Positions 26,016-35,396 of a stretch of 64,000 bases of DNA are shown here, one piece after another (position 1 is the stretch's first letter; each line of letters begins with the position of its first letter). Both the position numbers and the translations under genes were made by a program. The DNA is from Lachnospiraceae bacterium (GTDB lineage: Bacteria; Bacillota; Clostridia; Lachnospirales; Lachnospiraceae): NCBI GenBank assembly GCA_017503735.1, contig JAFVSN010000031.1:180882-244881 (forward strand), given 5' to 3'. The notes below the pieces were generated by a model. It worked only from the letters and a program-made list of their open reading frames with translations, did no database searches and had not been told where the DNA came from.

Positions 26016-26537
26016 TTGTTAATAAGTACTATTGATATTATTGAACAAGCAGATAAGTTTTTGGATGTAGCATTATATAGTATCGGTCCAGAGTACAATG
26101 ATGGATTTTATGTTGGCGATAAGATTTTGGATGATGAATTAATGAAATATCTGTTTCCTAAAGAAGTAGTGACAGCAACAGTTAATTGTGCATTTAGTTG
26201 TGAATTATACATAAAATCAATGTTAAATGAAGGAAATGTTGTAAGGGGACATAAGCTAGAAGATTTGTTTAATCAACTCGATGATAAATGGAAAGGCGTG
26301 ATTATTCGATTAATGGAATATGAGGAAATAGTTTTTTGCCATTTTTTGAAACAATCATCAAATGCTTTTGAAAAATGGAGATATATTTATGAGAGAGAGG
26401 AAGATGAGAGAAGAATATATTTTGTGTTTTTAAAAAAGTTTGCAGTGACATTACAAAAAGTAGCTTATGGAAAATATCATTATGCTGAAGATTTCATAGA
26501 GAAAATAGATAAAGCATTATTAGAAGAATCAATGTAA
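26016..26537 (+). CDS. Small HEPN-like protein
   Basis: 173 residues, all-helical. Patterns such as CAFSCELYIKSML, RGHKLEDLFNQL and FEKWRYIYE resemble small HEPN-domain proteins, though a clear R-x4-6-H pair is not visible, so it may be non-catalytic. Start is TTG 26016 with GAGGAGG 5 nt upstream, the only start with a good ribosome site. It is probably co-transcribed with the preceding gene, and the two could form one module. Function unassigned. Confidence 0.55.
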   Translation: MLISTIDIIEQADKFLDVALYSIGPEYNDGFYVGDKILDDELMKYLFPKEVVTATVNCAFSCELYIKSMLNEGNVVRGHKLEDLFNQLDDKWKGVIIRLMEYEEIVFCHFLKQSSNAFEKWRYIYEREEDERRIYFVFLKKFAVTLQKVAYGKYHYAEDFIEKIDKALLEESM

Positions 26538-26634
26538 CAAGATGAGTAAATAGTGTTATAAAGTATCACTAGGGGTATGTACAGGAACTAATCACGATTT
26601 CGCGTCGGCTTTTTATAGTTAGAGTAAAAGTGCG

Positions 26635-26663
26635 TTGACTTATGCTGTAAAATCTAACATGAT
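26635..26663 (+). promoter_or_regulatory. Possible promoter of the Gabija pair
   Basis: TTGACT (26635-26640), 17-bp spacer, CATGAT (26658-26663) in the 26538-26804 gap. Confidence 0.4.
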
Positions 26664-26804
26664 TAAATGAAAAAGGTATTATGGAATTGGAACTTGTGAG
26701 ATAGAGGAATGAGTACGGTTTGCTTATATATTGATGACTTGTATATGGGTATTTTGGCAGAGAATAATTAGAAGATGAATCTAGTAAAAAGGAGGTATAC
26801 GACT

Positions 26805-28490
26805 ATGAGATTTGAATCTATAACAATAAAAAACTTTAGAAACTTTGAAGATATATCAATATGCCTAACTAATAAAAATATTCTATTTGGAATGAATGAT
26901 GTGGGTAAGACAAATTTCTTATATGCTCTAAGATTTGTTTTCGATAAGGATATTAGAAAGCAGAATTTTAATGATACAGATTATTATAAAAGAAAAGTGG
27001 ATGAACCAATAGAAATCATTATAGCAATTGATATTAGTGATACAGAAGATGAGAATAGTCAAAAATTGCGTGCAAAATTAAAAGGTGCGTTACTATCTGA
27101 ACAAGATACAGTGTATATTAAGGTAAAAGCTATTTATGATGAAAAAGAGATGATGGGTATTCCTATCTTATATTGGGGTGGAGATTTAGAAGAACTAGAA
27201 GAAATGAAGGTTCATGGGACATACTTTGAAATTGACTATGTTTTTAATGTGATTTACATTGACGCATATGTTGATATGTATGCGTTGTTCAAAAGGAATG
27301 CGAATGCCTTGCTTGTGAATGATAAAGAACAAGATAAGGATATTTTAGAAAACATTCATAAAACATGTAAAGATTTAAATGCACAAATATCTGGATTATC
27401 CGGAATAAAGGCTTTTGAAGAAAAAATTGCACCTGAGTACAAGAAGTATAGGCATGAGGAAGTGTCTGTGTCAGTAAAATCAGAGATAGCGGTAAAGGGA
27501 CTGTATTCAAATATTGTACCTTATATCAAACACGATGCGGAGGAATTTTTATATCCTACATCAGGAGAAGGACGAAAGAAATTGCTGGTATATGCTATTT
27601 TTGACCTGCTTTCAAAAGAAGAGGAAGAAAAGAAAATAAACTTGTTCTTGATTGAGGAACCAGAAAATCATTTGCATAGATCGATGCAAATCGCATTATC
27701 GCATATACTCTTTAATGATGATAAATACCAATATTTGTTTATGACCACACATTCACCATATGTGTTAACAGAGATGGATCAGGTAAATTTAATTCGCATT
27801 TATAATGCGGATAAAATTTCAAGTAAAAGTGTTCTTTATACTGTGCCAGATAAATTTAAAAGTCAAAGAAAAATGTTGAATAGAGGGTTAGTGGAGGCTA
27901 TTTTTGCAGATAAAGTTTTACTTGTTGAGGGCCCTTCTGAAAATGTTTTGTTTGGAAAAGTGTTGTCTGAAATAAATCCTTTTTACGAAGCGGATGGTAT
28001 TTATATATTACCCGTAGGAGGATTTGGATTTAGACCATATTTTGAAATACTAGATGCTTTACAGATAGCTAATGTAATTAAGACAGACAATGACTTAAGG
28101 AAGATAAAAGGAGAAGAGAAATATAGTGTATTGGGTTTTTTACGAATAAATAATTATATCGGACAAGCAATTCTGCCAGATAGTCCTGTTGATGAAGCTG
28201 GTGTGGAAGCAAAGCGTAATCTATATGATACAAATCGAGATAAATTAGATCAAATTCGCGAAAAACATTCTTTGTATTTGTCAAGATGTAGTCTGGAAGA
28301 GGATTTGGATGAGGCAATCCATGAGCAATTGATTGAATATCTTCCAAATGCAGAAGGAGACCCTATTGGATATTTGCAAGATGCAAAAAACAATCATATG
28401 GTTGAATTGGTGGAAAAACTTACGACAGAAGATTGTAAAAATATTTATGAACATTATAACTTTGTATGTTTAAAGGAGGTTATGAGCTAA
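26805..28490 (+). CDS. gajA: OLD-family ATP-dependent endonuclease, Gabija GajA-like
   Basis: 561 residues: N-terminal ABC-type ATPase with Walker A GMNDVGKTN (Lys35), Walker B LIEEPENHLH (Glu284/285) and TTHSPYVL; then a TOPRIM nuclease domain with Glu375 in LLVEGPSENVLF, KTDND (Asp428/Asp430) and a later acidic SLEEDLDEA. In Gabija, GajA is a nucleotide-gated DNA-nicking nuclease that complexes with GajB against phage. The length and the directly overlapping helicase gene support Gabija rather than a lone OLD protein. ATG 26805 follows AAGGAGG; the frame is open 10 codons further up. AT-rich compared with flanking chromosome. Confidence 0.88.
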   Translation: MRFESITIKNFRNFEDISICLTNKNILFGMNDVGKTNFLYALRFVFDKDIRKQNFNDTDYYKRKVDEPIEIIIAIDISDTEDENSQKLRAKLKGALLSEQDTVYIKVKAIYDEKEMMGIPILYWGGDLEELEEMKVHGTYFEIDYVFNVIYIDAYVDMYALFKRNANALLVNDKEQDKDILENIHKTCKDLNAQISGLSGIKAFEEKIAPEYKKYRHEEVSVSVKSEIAVKGLYSNIVPYIKHDAEEFLYPTSGEGRKKLLVYAIFDLLSKEEEEKKINLFLIEEPENHLHRSMQIALSHILFNDDKYQYLFMTTHSPYVLTEMDQVNLIRIYNADKISSKSVLYTVPDKFKSQRKMLNRGLVEAIFADKVLLVEGPSENVLFGKVLSEINPFYEADGIYILPVGGFGFRPYFEILDALQIANVIKTDNDLRKIKGEEKYSVLGFLRINNYIGQAILPDSPVDEAGVEAKRNLYDTNRDKLDQIREKHSLYLSRCSLEEDLDEAIHEQLIEYLPNAEGDPIGYLQDAKNNHMVELVEKLTTEDCKNIYEHYNFVCLKEVMS

Positions 28491-30025
28491 TGTTATCTCC
28501 TATACAAAAACAAATAGTAGAGCAACCTGGGAACTTGATTGTTCGTGCAAGCGCGGGAACAGGCAAGACGCACACTATGGTGTCAAAAATTGTATATGAT
28601 ATAGAAAATCAGCATTCACATAAAGTGGTCGCGGCAATTACTTTTACAATTAAAGCGGCAAATGAAATAAAAGAGAGGATGACAATTGATACAGCAAATC
28701 ATTTTATTGGGACGAATAATAGTTTTGCTATAGAAGAGGTTATTAAGCCGTTCATGAAAGATGTGTTTGGCAAGGAATATAAAGTAGATATGAGTACCGA
28801 TTATTCGGCAAAAGTAAACTCTTTTGCCGAAGGGGTCGCAAAGATAAAAGACGAACAGATTTTATGTTCCTATTTTGATAGTAAGGAAAATTTTATTTTT
28901 CAACTTGCCTTGAATATCTTAAAAAAATCAAAAGCATGCCAATTGTATTTACAAGCAAAATATTTCAAAATCTATGTCGATGAATATCAAGACTGTGATA
29001 AAGATATGCATGACTTTTTTATGTATATTAGTGAAATATTGAAAATTGATACTTTTGTTGTGGGTGATGAGAAGCAATCCATTTATATGTGGCGTGGTGC
29101 ATATCCTCAAGCATTCATGGATATTTGGGAACGGCAAGAGTTTTCAAAGATGTTTATGAGAGATAATTTTCGTTCTTGTCAGCAAGTACAAAACTATTCA
29201 AATCTACTATGCAATGAAACAAGAGATTTGTATAGTCCTGTAGAGGATTTATCTGCTGTGTTAATGATATGTGCGTCAGGAACTAATTGGGTACCTTCGG
29301 TTATTCCGCATTTGGATCCAGATAAGAAATGCGCATTGTTAAGGTATAGTAATGCGAATGCAGAAATTGGAGCAAAAGAGCTGTCGGTCGGGGGGGTGGA
29401 ATTTACATATGTTCCACAAACGCCAATAGCGGATATAACAACTGAAGCGGCGTGGATTTATAACGCTGTGGCAAAGTACTTTGTCTTGCCTAAATATTCA
29501 GTTTATGACTTTAGAGATGAAATACCGAACGAAGTAGTAGGAAATAAAAGAGTCGTGAATTATATAAAAAAAGTGCTGAGCGTTTTAGACGAATGTATAA
29601 AAGCAGAAGATGTAGATGGATTTTCAAAACAAGTCGCAGAAATGGCTGAATACTTGGGGTATGAGACAAAAGATGACCATTGTGAAAGTTTATACAAAAC
29701 GATAAGTGATAAAAGATTTCATCCGGCATTTAATGTAGATGGGTTGCAGAGAATTGCTATTACTTTTCATTCTTCAAAAGGTTTGGAGTTTGACCAGGTG
29801 ATTTTATTTGTTTCAGATTATAGATTATCAAGTGTACAGGATATTTATAATTACTATGTGGCTACCACTAGAGCAAAAACTAAGTTGATTATGGTGTATA
29901 TCAATAATGATTGGAATGCAACTCAGTTTGCGAAAAATATTAATAATATCTTGGACAAATCGGATCTAAAAATGAGTGATGTGGCAACCGTTGTGGACTG
30001 TATACATAAGAAGGTTGTATGTTGA
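28490..30025 (+). CDS. gajB: UvrD/PcrA-like helicase, Gabija GajB-like
   Basis: 511 residues, a short SF1 helicase of GajB size. Motifs: Walker A ASAGTGKTHT (Lys26), motif II VDEYQD (Asp164-Asp168), motif III VGDEKQSIYMWRGA, motif V ITFHSSKGLEFD and motif VI YVATTRAK. It lacks the large accessory domains of UvrD/Rep. The start overlaps the GajA stop by one base (TAATG), with AAAGGAGG upstream, so the two are translationally coupled. In known Gabija systems GajB senses DNA ends and activates GajA. Confidence 0.88.
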   Translation: MLSPIQKQIVEQPGNLIVRASAGTGKTHTMVSKIVYDIENQHSHKVVAAITFTIKAANEIKERMTIDTANHFIGTNNSFAIEEVIKPFMKDVFGKEYKVDMSTDYSAKVNSFAEGVAKIKDEQILCSYFDSKENFIFQLALNILKKSKACQLYLQAKYFKIYVDEYQDCDKDMHDFFMYISEILKIDTFVVGDEKQSIYMWRGAYPQAFMDIWERQEFSKMFMRDNFRSCQQVQNYSNLLCNETRDLYSPVEDLSAVLMICASGTNWVPSVIPHLDPDKKCALLRYSNANAEIGAKELSVGGVEFTYVPQTPIADITTEAAWIYNAVAKYFVLPKYSVYDFRDEIPNEVVGNKRVVNYIKKVLSVLDECIKAEDVDGFSKQVAEMAEYLGYETKDDHCESLYKTISDKRFHPAFNVDGLQRIAITFHSSKGLEFDQVILFVSDYRLSSVQDIYNYYVATTRAKTKLIMVYINNDWNATQFAKNINNILDKSDLKMSDVATVVDCIHKKVVC

Positions 30026-30142
30026 TGCAATAAGGGGTGTTTATTGGACTGTAGATACTATACAATGAGACAGGAAGTTTTACGGCGGGTAGTTTATATT
30101 TAAATAAATGTCAACAAATAATAGTAAACAGCAGTAAATATC

Positions 30143-30171
30143 TTGAAAATGGAAAGGTTTAGTGATATGAT
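30143..30171 (+). promoter_or_regulatory. Promoter of the restriction-modification operon
   Basis: TTGAAA (30143-30148), 17-bp spacer, TATGAT (30166-30171), 45 bp before the HTH gene. Confidence 0.65.
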
Positions 30172-30216
30172 TAAAATGGAACATGGTGTTAGAAATTTTA
30201 AGGTTTAGGTGATGAT

Positions 30217-30408
30217 ATGATAGATAATACAAGTGAAAAATGGGTAAGCCTTGATACGGCAGCGGAATATCTGGGAGTAAAACCTGTTACTATAAGGGAT
30301 TGGATTAGAAAGGGAAAAGATATGCCAGCTCATAAGATAGGGAAGCAGTGGAAATTCAAATTTTCAGAATTGGATGAGTGGGTAAAAAGCGGTCAGAGTG
30401 CAGAATAA
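30217..30408 (+). CDS. Excisionase/MerR-like helix-turn-helix protein
   Basis: 63 residues of the HTH_17 type: VSLDTAAEYLGVKPVTIRDW, a wing with HKIGKQWKFK and ending ELDEWVKSG. First gene of the restriction operon, 25 nt before the first methyltransferase. It probably controls the operon rather than excision, since no integrase is present; that role is inferred from position. Confidence 0.82.
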   Translation: MIDNTSEKWVSLDTAAEYLGVKPVTIRDWIRKGKDMPAHKIGKQWKFKFSELDEWVKSGQSAE

Positions 30409-30433
30409 AAAGCAAAGAATTGAGGATTGAAAT

Positions 30434-31519
30434 ATGGCTTACAATGTTTTAGATCTGTTTTCCGGTGCAGGGGGACTTTCAAGAGGATTTATGGATGCGG
30501 GATATAATGTTGTATTAGGTGTGGATTTTGATGATGCAGCACTTAAAACGTTTAAAGAAAATCATGGTAAATCAGAGGCAATGAAACTAGATTTGTTTGA
30601 TCACGATAATATTTCTAGAATAACAGATTACCTTGACAGTAATGGTTTTGGGATAGATGTATTGGTTGGCGGCCCTCCGTGTCAGGGCTTTTCGGTTGCG
30701 GGTCCGAGAGATTTGAATGATAAGAGAAATTCACTATATCTTGCAATGGTTAAACTTGCAAAGATTCTAAAACCACAGGCTGTCGTTTTAGAAAATGTTC
30801 CGGGTATGATACAAATAAATGATGGTATTGGCGCGAAAAGGATAATTGAAGATTTTGCAGAGATTGGTTATAAGATGGTGCCAAAGCTGTTATATGCGCC
30901 TGACTATGGTGTTCCGCAAATTAGAAAAAGAGTGTTTTTTGTAGGGTTAAGAGAAGCTAATGTGGAATTCAGTTTTCCGGAAGCATTTGTAGATAAGGAA
31001 CATTATATTACTTGTGAGGATGCAATTGGCGATTTGCCTTCTTTACAGACAGTTGCCGGAGAAATTATATATGGAGAAGTGGAGCAAGATTATTCTACAG
31101 AAGCGTCTAATGATTATCAGAAAGAAATGAGAAAAAGAAGCGCGAAGATACATAATCATATAGGTAGTATTCCTATCGAAAAAACAAAGACCATGATTTC
31201 AATGGTTCCAGAAGGAAAGAACTATAAATCGCTTCCTGAAGAGTATAGTCGGTTATATAAATATCATGAGGCTTTGACGAGATATCATAGTAAAAAACCT
31301 TCGCTTACTATTAACACGGGACACAGATCTCATTTTCACTATAAGTGGAATAGAATTCCTACAGTGCGGGAGAGTGCAAGACTACAGAGTTTTCCGGATG
31401 ATTTTATTTTCTATGGAAATAAATCCGAGCAGTATAGACAAGTAGGGAATGCGGTTCCGCCATTGCTAGGGAAAGTGGTTGCAAAGGAATTGTTAAAGTA
31501 TCTTAAGGAGAATAATTGA
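30434..31519 (+). CDS. DNA (cytosine-5)-methyltransferase 1
   Basis: 361 residues with the canonical m5C order: SAM-binding LDLFSGAGGLSRGF, catalytic Cys83 in GGPPCQGFS, ENVPGM, motif VIII-like QIRKRVFFVG, and C-terminal RLQSFPDDF with QVGNAVPP. It protects host DNA from the linked nuclease. In LlaJI/BsuMI-type systems two different m5C enzymes each modify one strand of an asymmetric site; this is the first. The recognition sequence cannot be read from the protein. Confidence 0.93.
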   Translation: MAYNVLDLFSGAGGLSRGFMDAGYNVVLGVDFDDAALKTFKENHGKSEAMKLDLFDHDNISRITDYLDSNGFGIDVLVGGPPCQGFSVAGPRDLNDKRNSLYLAMVKLAKILKPQAVVLENVPGMIQINDGIGAKRIIEDFAEIGYKMVPKLLYAPDYGVPQIRKRVFFVGLREANVEFSFPEAFVDKEHYITCEDAIGDLPSLQTVAGEIIYGEVEQDYSTEASNDYQKEMRKRSAKIHNHIGSIPIEKTKTMISMVPEGKNYKSLPEEYSRLYKYHEALTRYHSKKPSLTINTGHRSHFHYKWNRIPTVRESARLQSFPDDFIFYGNKSEQYRQVGNAVPPLLGKVVAKELLKYLKENN

Positions 31520-32742
31520 TGAAACAGTATAAATTTATAGATTTATTTGCAGGATGTGGAGGACTTGAAGATGGTTTTTTGCAATCCGGTAGATATAAAG
31601 ATGTGGCTGCGGTAGAATGGCTTAAACCGCAGGTTGATACATTGCGCCAGAGATTGAAGACAAGCTGGGGAGTGAAAGATGCGGATGAGAGAGTTATGCA
31701 TTTTGATATTCAAAGAGAAGAGGAACTTTTTGGAGGGTGGAAAGATCCTGAATTTGGCGAAAGTGTTGGACTTGACGATTTTGTGAATAAAGAAAATGGA
31801 ATAGATGTTATTATTGGAGGACCGCCCTGTCAGGCATATTCGGTTGCAGGTAGGGTTCGTGATGAAAACGGGATGAGGGATGATTACCGTAATTACTTAT
31901 TTGAACATTATCTAAATGTGGTTGATAGATATAAACCAGTGCTGTTTGTTTTTGAAAATGTCCCAGGTATATTGAGCGCTACCCCTACTGGAGTTCCGAT
32001 TACTGATTTGATTCGGCAAGGGTTTGAAAGAGTTGGTTATGAGATTATAGAAGATTTAAGGAATGCAAAGGTGAATGCCGCAGATTATGGCGTTCCTCAG
32101 AACAGAGAAAGAGTAATAATTGTAGGAATAAAGAGAGGTGCATGTGAAGATATCCAATCAAAACTGCATTATTTTTATGAAGAACTTTTGCCGCAATATA
32201 GGAGCGAAAAGAAGGTTACTGTAAAGGAAGCAATAGGGGATTTGCCAGCATGTGTTCCGCTTTGGGATGAAGAAAACCAGAAGAAGAGGAAGTCGCATTC
32301 AGTTCCGAAATGTAATTATACATGGCATAAGCCAAGATTCCATAACTTGAGAGATATGGATACATTTAAAATTTTAGCAGAGGATATTGAATCTGGAAAG
32401 AGAGAGTACGATAGTCGGAAGATAAGTGAGTTATATGAGGAAAAGGTTGGTTCGAAATCGCCAATACATCGATACCACGTATTGGATGCAGATTTACCAA
32501 GTACTACGATTATTGCACATTTATATAAAGATGGAAATCGTTTTATTCACTATGATTCAAAGCAGAGTAGGTCAATTACCGTAAGAGAAGCGGCGAGATT
32601 ACAGTCCTTTGCAGATGATTTTGATTTTGTTGGAAGCCAGGGAAATGCATATCAAATGATTGGCAATGCAGTTCCACCACGATTGGCAAAATGTATTGCA
32701 CTTGCACTTGGTTGTCTTTTAGATGAGATTGTTAAAGAATAG
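31519..32742 (+). CDS. DNA (cytosine-5)-methyltransferase 2
   Basis: 407 residues, a second distinct m5C methyltransferase: FIDLFAGCGGLEDGF, catalytic Cys104 in GGPPCQAYS, ENVPGILS, QNRERVIIVG, and RLQSFADDF with MIGNAVPPRL. The ATG at 31519 overlaps the previous stop (TGATG) and is preceded by AAGGAG, so it is coupled to methyltransferase 1. The target-recognition regions of the two clearly differ, consistent with two half-sites or two strands. Confidence 0.93.
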   Translation: MKQYKFIDLFAGCGGLEDGFLQSGRYKDVAAVEWLKPQVDTLRQRLKTSWGVKDADERVMHFDIQREEELFGGWKDPEFGESVGLDDFVNKENGIDVIIGGPPCQAYSVAGRVRDENGMRDDYRNYLFEHYLNVVDRYKPVLFVFENVPGILSATPTGVPITDLIRQGFERVGYEIIEDLRNAKVNAADYGVPQNRERVIIVGIKRGACEDIQSKLHYFYEELLPQYRSEKKVTVKEAIGDLPACVPLWDEENQKKRKSHSVPKCNYTWHKPRFHNLRDMDTFKILAEDIESGKREYDSRKISELYEEKVGSKSPIHRYHVLDADLPSTTIIAHLYKDGNRFIHYDSKQSRSITVREAARLQSFADDFDFVGSQGNAYQMIGNAVPPRLAKCIALALGCLLDEIVKE

Positions 32743-32753
32743 GTGATGGATTG

Positions 32754-35396
32754 ATGACAGAAAAAACAGAAAAGCTTATACTGGAATTAACAGGGGCTTT
32801 GTTTGAAAAGAAAGCTATTTTACTTATGGGAAACAGTGGGGTGGGAAAAACATTTTTGGCAAAGGAAATAGCAAAACTTTTAAAAGAAAAACAGTATAGT
32901 GTATATCCGGCGAGTGATGTGCAGGATGTGGAGGTTGAGGTATTATCATGTCATAATAGTGTTACATATGAAGATGTTGTTGGTGGAATATCTACGAATA
33001 CAGGTCACGGGAATATGTCCTTTGAGTACAAGGATAAAATACTGATTGAAACACTGTATAAAGCCGCTGATGCATTCGAAAATGGGTTGGGGAAAAAATA
33101 TGTTTTGATATTTGATGATATTCAGAGAAGTGAGATGTCTTGTCTGTTGGGAGATGCAATACAAGCGATAGGTTTAGAAGGAGAAAAGCATAAGTTTTAT
33201 TTGAATTCAGGTGTCATGGTTGATGTAACGCCAAATTTTTACGTTATTGCAACTTATAATTCGACCGAGACAGGATCTGTAAATATTTGCAATGAATTGC
33301 TAGGAAGATTTTATGCGAGAGAGATCCTGTCTGATGCTGCTTATATTACGGAAGAATCTGACTCGGAAAATGCAGCAATGTATAACCGGGTTAGAAGCAC
33401 GATTTTGACCTATCTTGACATACAATACAAGACAAGTTCGTATGAGCAAAACAGATATCTTTTGGGGCATGGATATTTTTACGGAAATAATTTGACGCTC
33501 AAAATGAAACACCAACTCATTCCGATTTTAAAACAGTATATAGCAGAGGGGATTTTGGATAAAAGTGCTGAAACAGCGATAAAGCTCCTGGAAGATATGT
33601 GTAATGAAAAAATGAAGAATACAGGGGTGGAGGAAGAAGAAAATTGTTTTTGTGGTTATTCGCATAATGTCTCTTCTCACAGGTTTTTGACAGAAGAAGC
33701 CACGTCTGTTCCTCTTGAGAATATTATTGGAAGAATTATTGATCAACGTTTATTGTCTAATAGTGATGTGAAGTCCAGATTGCTTTTTAATACACAAGTA
33801 TGTTTTAGAGAAAAAGAAGTGTATGGTGTTACATATCAGGCACAGTTGTTGGCGAATGGCACTCAGTATGACAAAATACGGCGTGGTGGTAGTGATGGAC
33901 GGAAATTGTATAATGGTGGTACTCTTGAGGTAGATGGTATAGAATATCATTTTACAGGGGGAATGCAACCACGTGAATATACGGTGAGAAATCCAAAGAG
34001 GAAAATGGAAATCTGGAACATTTTGGATGGATATGAGATTGGAGAATCGACCTCTCCAAATGTAATACTATTCAGAATAACATGGCAGTATTACATGACG
34101 CTTATAAGCAATTACGAGACGTATCTTTTGTCAAATCCAAATGATGTTGGAAAAAGGAAACTGTTAGAATATATAAAACATGAGTGGGAAGATTTCTTAA
34201 GTGCATTTAAGAAAATAAAACCAATAGCAGATTCAGATGCAAATAGAAAAGCAGAAAACAATAAAAATGCTAATTTTGAAGTTCGAAAGCTCATTAGCGA
34301 GTTATCTGTATTGTGGAGTGATTTAGGCACAAGATTAAGAATGAAAGATGGTACAGAGGTTGTACTGGAAGGAGTGGAAAAAGATATGAATGAAAGTATT
34401 TATAAAGAATACAGTGAAGCGATGGATACACTTGGGATTCGGCAAATGATTTTGCAAGGACCGCCGGGAACATCAAAAACATATTCGGCAAAGGAATTTT
34501 TGAAATACATGGCACATAATTGTTCTGATACGGAACTGGAAGAGGTTCTGATTGCAGATTATAGTAAGGCAGATAGATACTGTACAAAATTAGTTATGGG
34601 TAAAGGCGAGCCCGAAATAGCATGGGATATTGTCCAGTTTCATCCGTCTTATGGATATGAGGATTTTATTCGAGGAATTAAGGTTTCGACAAAAGTGGGT
34701 TCTGATACCATTGTTTACGAAACAGTAAATAAGGTTTTAGGTAATATTGCAGAACTTGCAAAAAAACATAAAGAGACAAAGTTTTATTTGATTATTGATG
34801 AGATAAATAGAGCAAATCTTGCAACTGTATTTGGAGAGCTTATATATGGTCTTGAGTATCGGGCAGAAGCAGTGGCCACACCATATGCGGTTAATGATAA
34901 TAACAGAATATCTTTGCCTGAAAATCTTTATATTATTGGGACGATGAATACGGCAGATAAATCGATTGGTGGAATAGACTATGCAATACGAAGGAGGTTT
35001 TTGTTCTTTGAACAGCTTCCGGATGAAAACGTTATAAAGGAGTATAAGGCGAGTGAGGGTGAGACACAGAGAGCGTTAAATGAACAGGCAATAAGATTGT
35101 TTTCTCATGTAGGGAAAATCTTCGGAACAGATTACTTGAGCCCGGAGTATAGACGTGAAGATGTTCAAATTGGTCATACATATTTTCTGGTGGATAGTAA
35201 AGAAAAATTGTTGAGACGCTTTGAGTATCAGATAATTCCGATTTTGAAGGAATACTATAAGGATGGAATTATTAGTTTTGTGTCTGATGATGGTGAAAGT
35301 GGATTTTCAGGATTTCTTAATTGTATATCGGGTAAAATAAATATTTCTGCACAGAAAGAATTGGTTGAGAGAATATTTGAGGAACTTATTATGTGA
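32754..35396 (+). CDS. McrB-like AAA+ restriction subunit with two AAA modules (LlaJI R1-like)
   Basis: 880 residues. First AAA module: Walker A MGNSGVGKTF (Lys32), LIFDDIQRSEM and IATYNSTETGS with ELLGRF. A middle region of about 300 residues contains a GGTLEVDGIEYHF-type beta segment, perhaps DNA-contacting. Second module is typical McrB: Walker A QGPPGTSKTYS (Lys575), IIDEINRANLATVFGEL (from 680) and GTMNTADKSIGGIDYA (from 729). It is expected to be the NTP-driven translocase partner of the McrC/LlaJI-like protein that follows. ATG 32754 follows AGGTGAT. Confidence 0.87.
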   Translation: MTEKTEKLILELTGALFEKKAILLMGNSGVGKTFLAKEIAKLLKEKQYSVYPASDVQDVEVEVLSCHNSVTYEDVVGGISTNTGHGNMSFEYKDKILIETLYKAADAFENGLGKKYVLIFDDIQRSEMSCLLGDAIQAIGLEGEKHKFYLNSGVMVDVTPNFYVIATYNSTETGSVNICNELLGRFYAREILSDAAYITEESDSENAAMYNRVRSTILTYLDIQYKTSSYEQNRYLLGHGYFYGNNLTLKMKHQLIPILKQYIAEGILDKSAETAIKLLEDMCNEKMKNTGVEEEENCFCGYSHNVSSHRFLTEEATSVPLENIIGRIIDQRLLSNSDVKSRLLFNTQVCFREKEVYGVTYQAQLLANGTQYDKIRRGGSDGRKLYNGGTLEVDGIEYHFTGGMQPREYTVRNPKRKMEIWNILDGYEIGESTSPNVILFRITWQYYMTLISNYETYLLSNPNDVGKRKLLEYIKHEWEDFLSAFKKIKPIADSDANRKAENNKNANFEVRKLISELSVLWSDLGTRLRMKDGTEVVLEGVEKDMNESIYKEYSEAMDTLGIRQMILQGPPGTSKTYSAKEFLKYMAHNCSDTELEEVLIADYSKADRYCTKLVMGKGEPEIAWDIVQFHPSYGYEDFIRGIKVSTKVGSDTIVYETVNKVLGNIAELAKKHKETKFYLIIDEINRANLATVFGELIYGLEYRAEAVATPYAVNDNNRISLPENLYIIGTMNTADKSIGGIDYAIRRRFLFFEQLPDENVIKEYKASEGETQRALNEQAIRLFSHVGKIFGTDYLSPEYRREDVQIGHTYFLVDSKEKLLRRFEYQIIPILKEYYKDGIISFVSDDGESGFSGFLNCISGKINISAQKELVERIFEELIM

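Noticed and set aside
30217-30408. Excisionase of an integrated element
   Set aside because: No integrase, attachment repeats or phage genes nearby; position at the head of the methyltransferase operon suits a regulator better.
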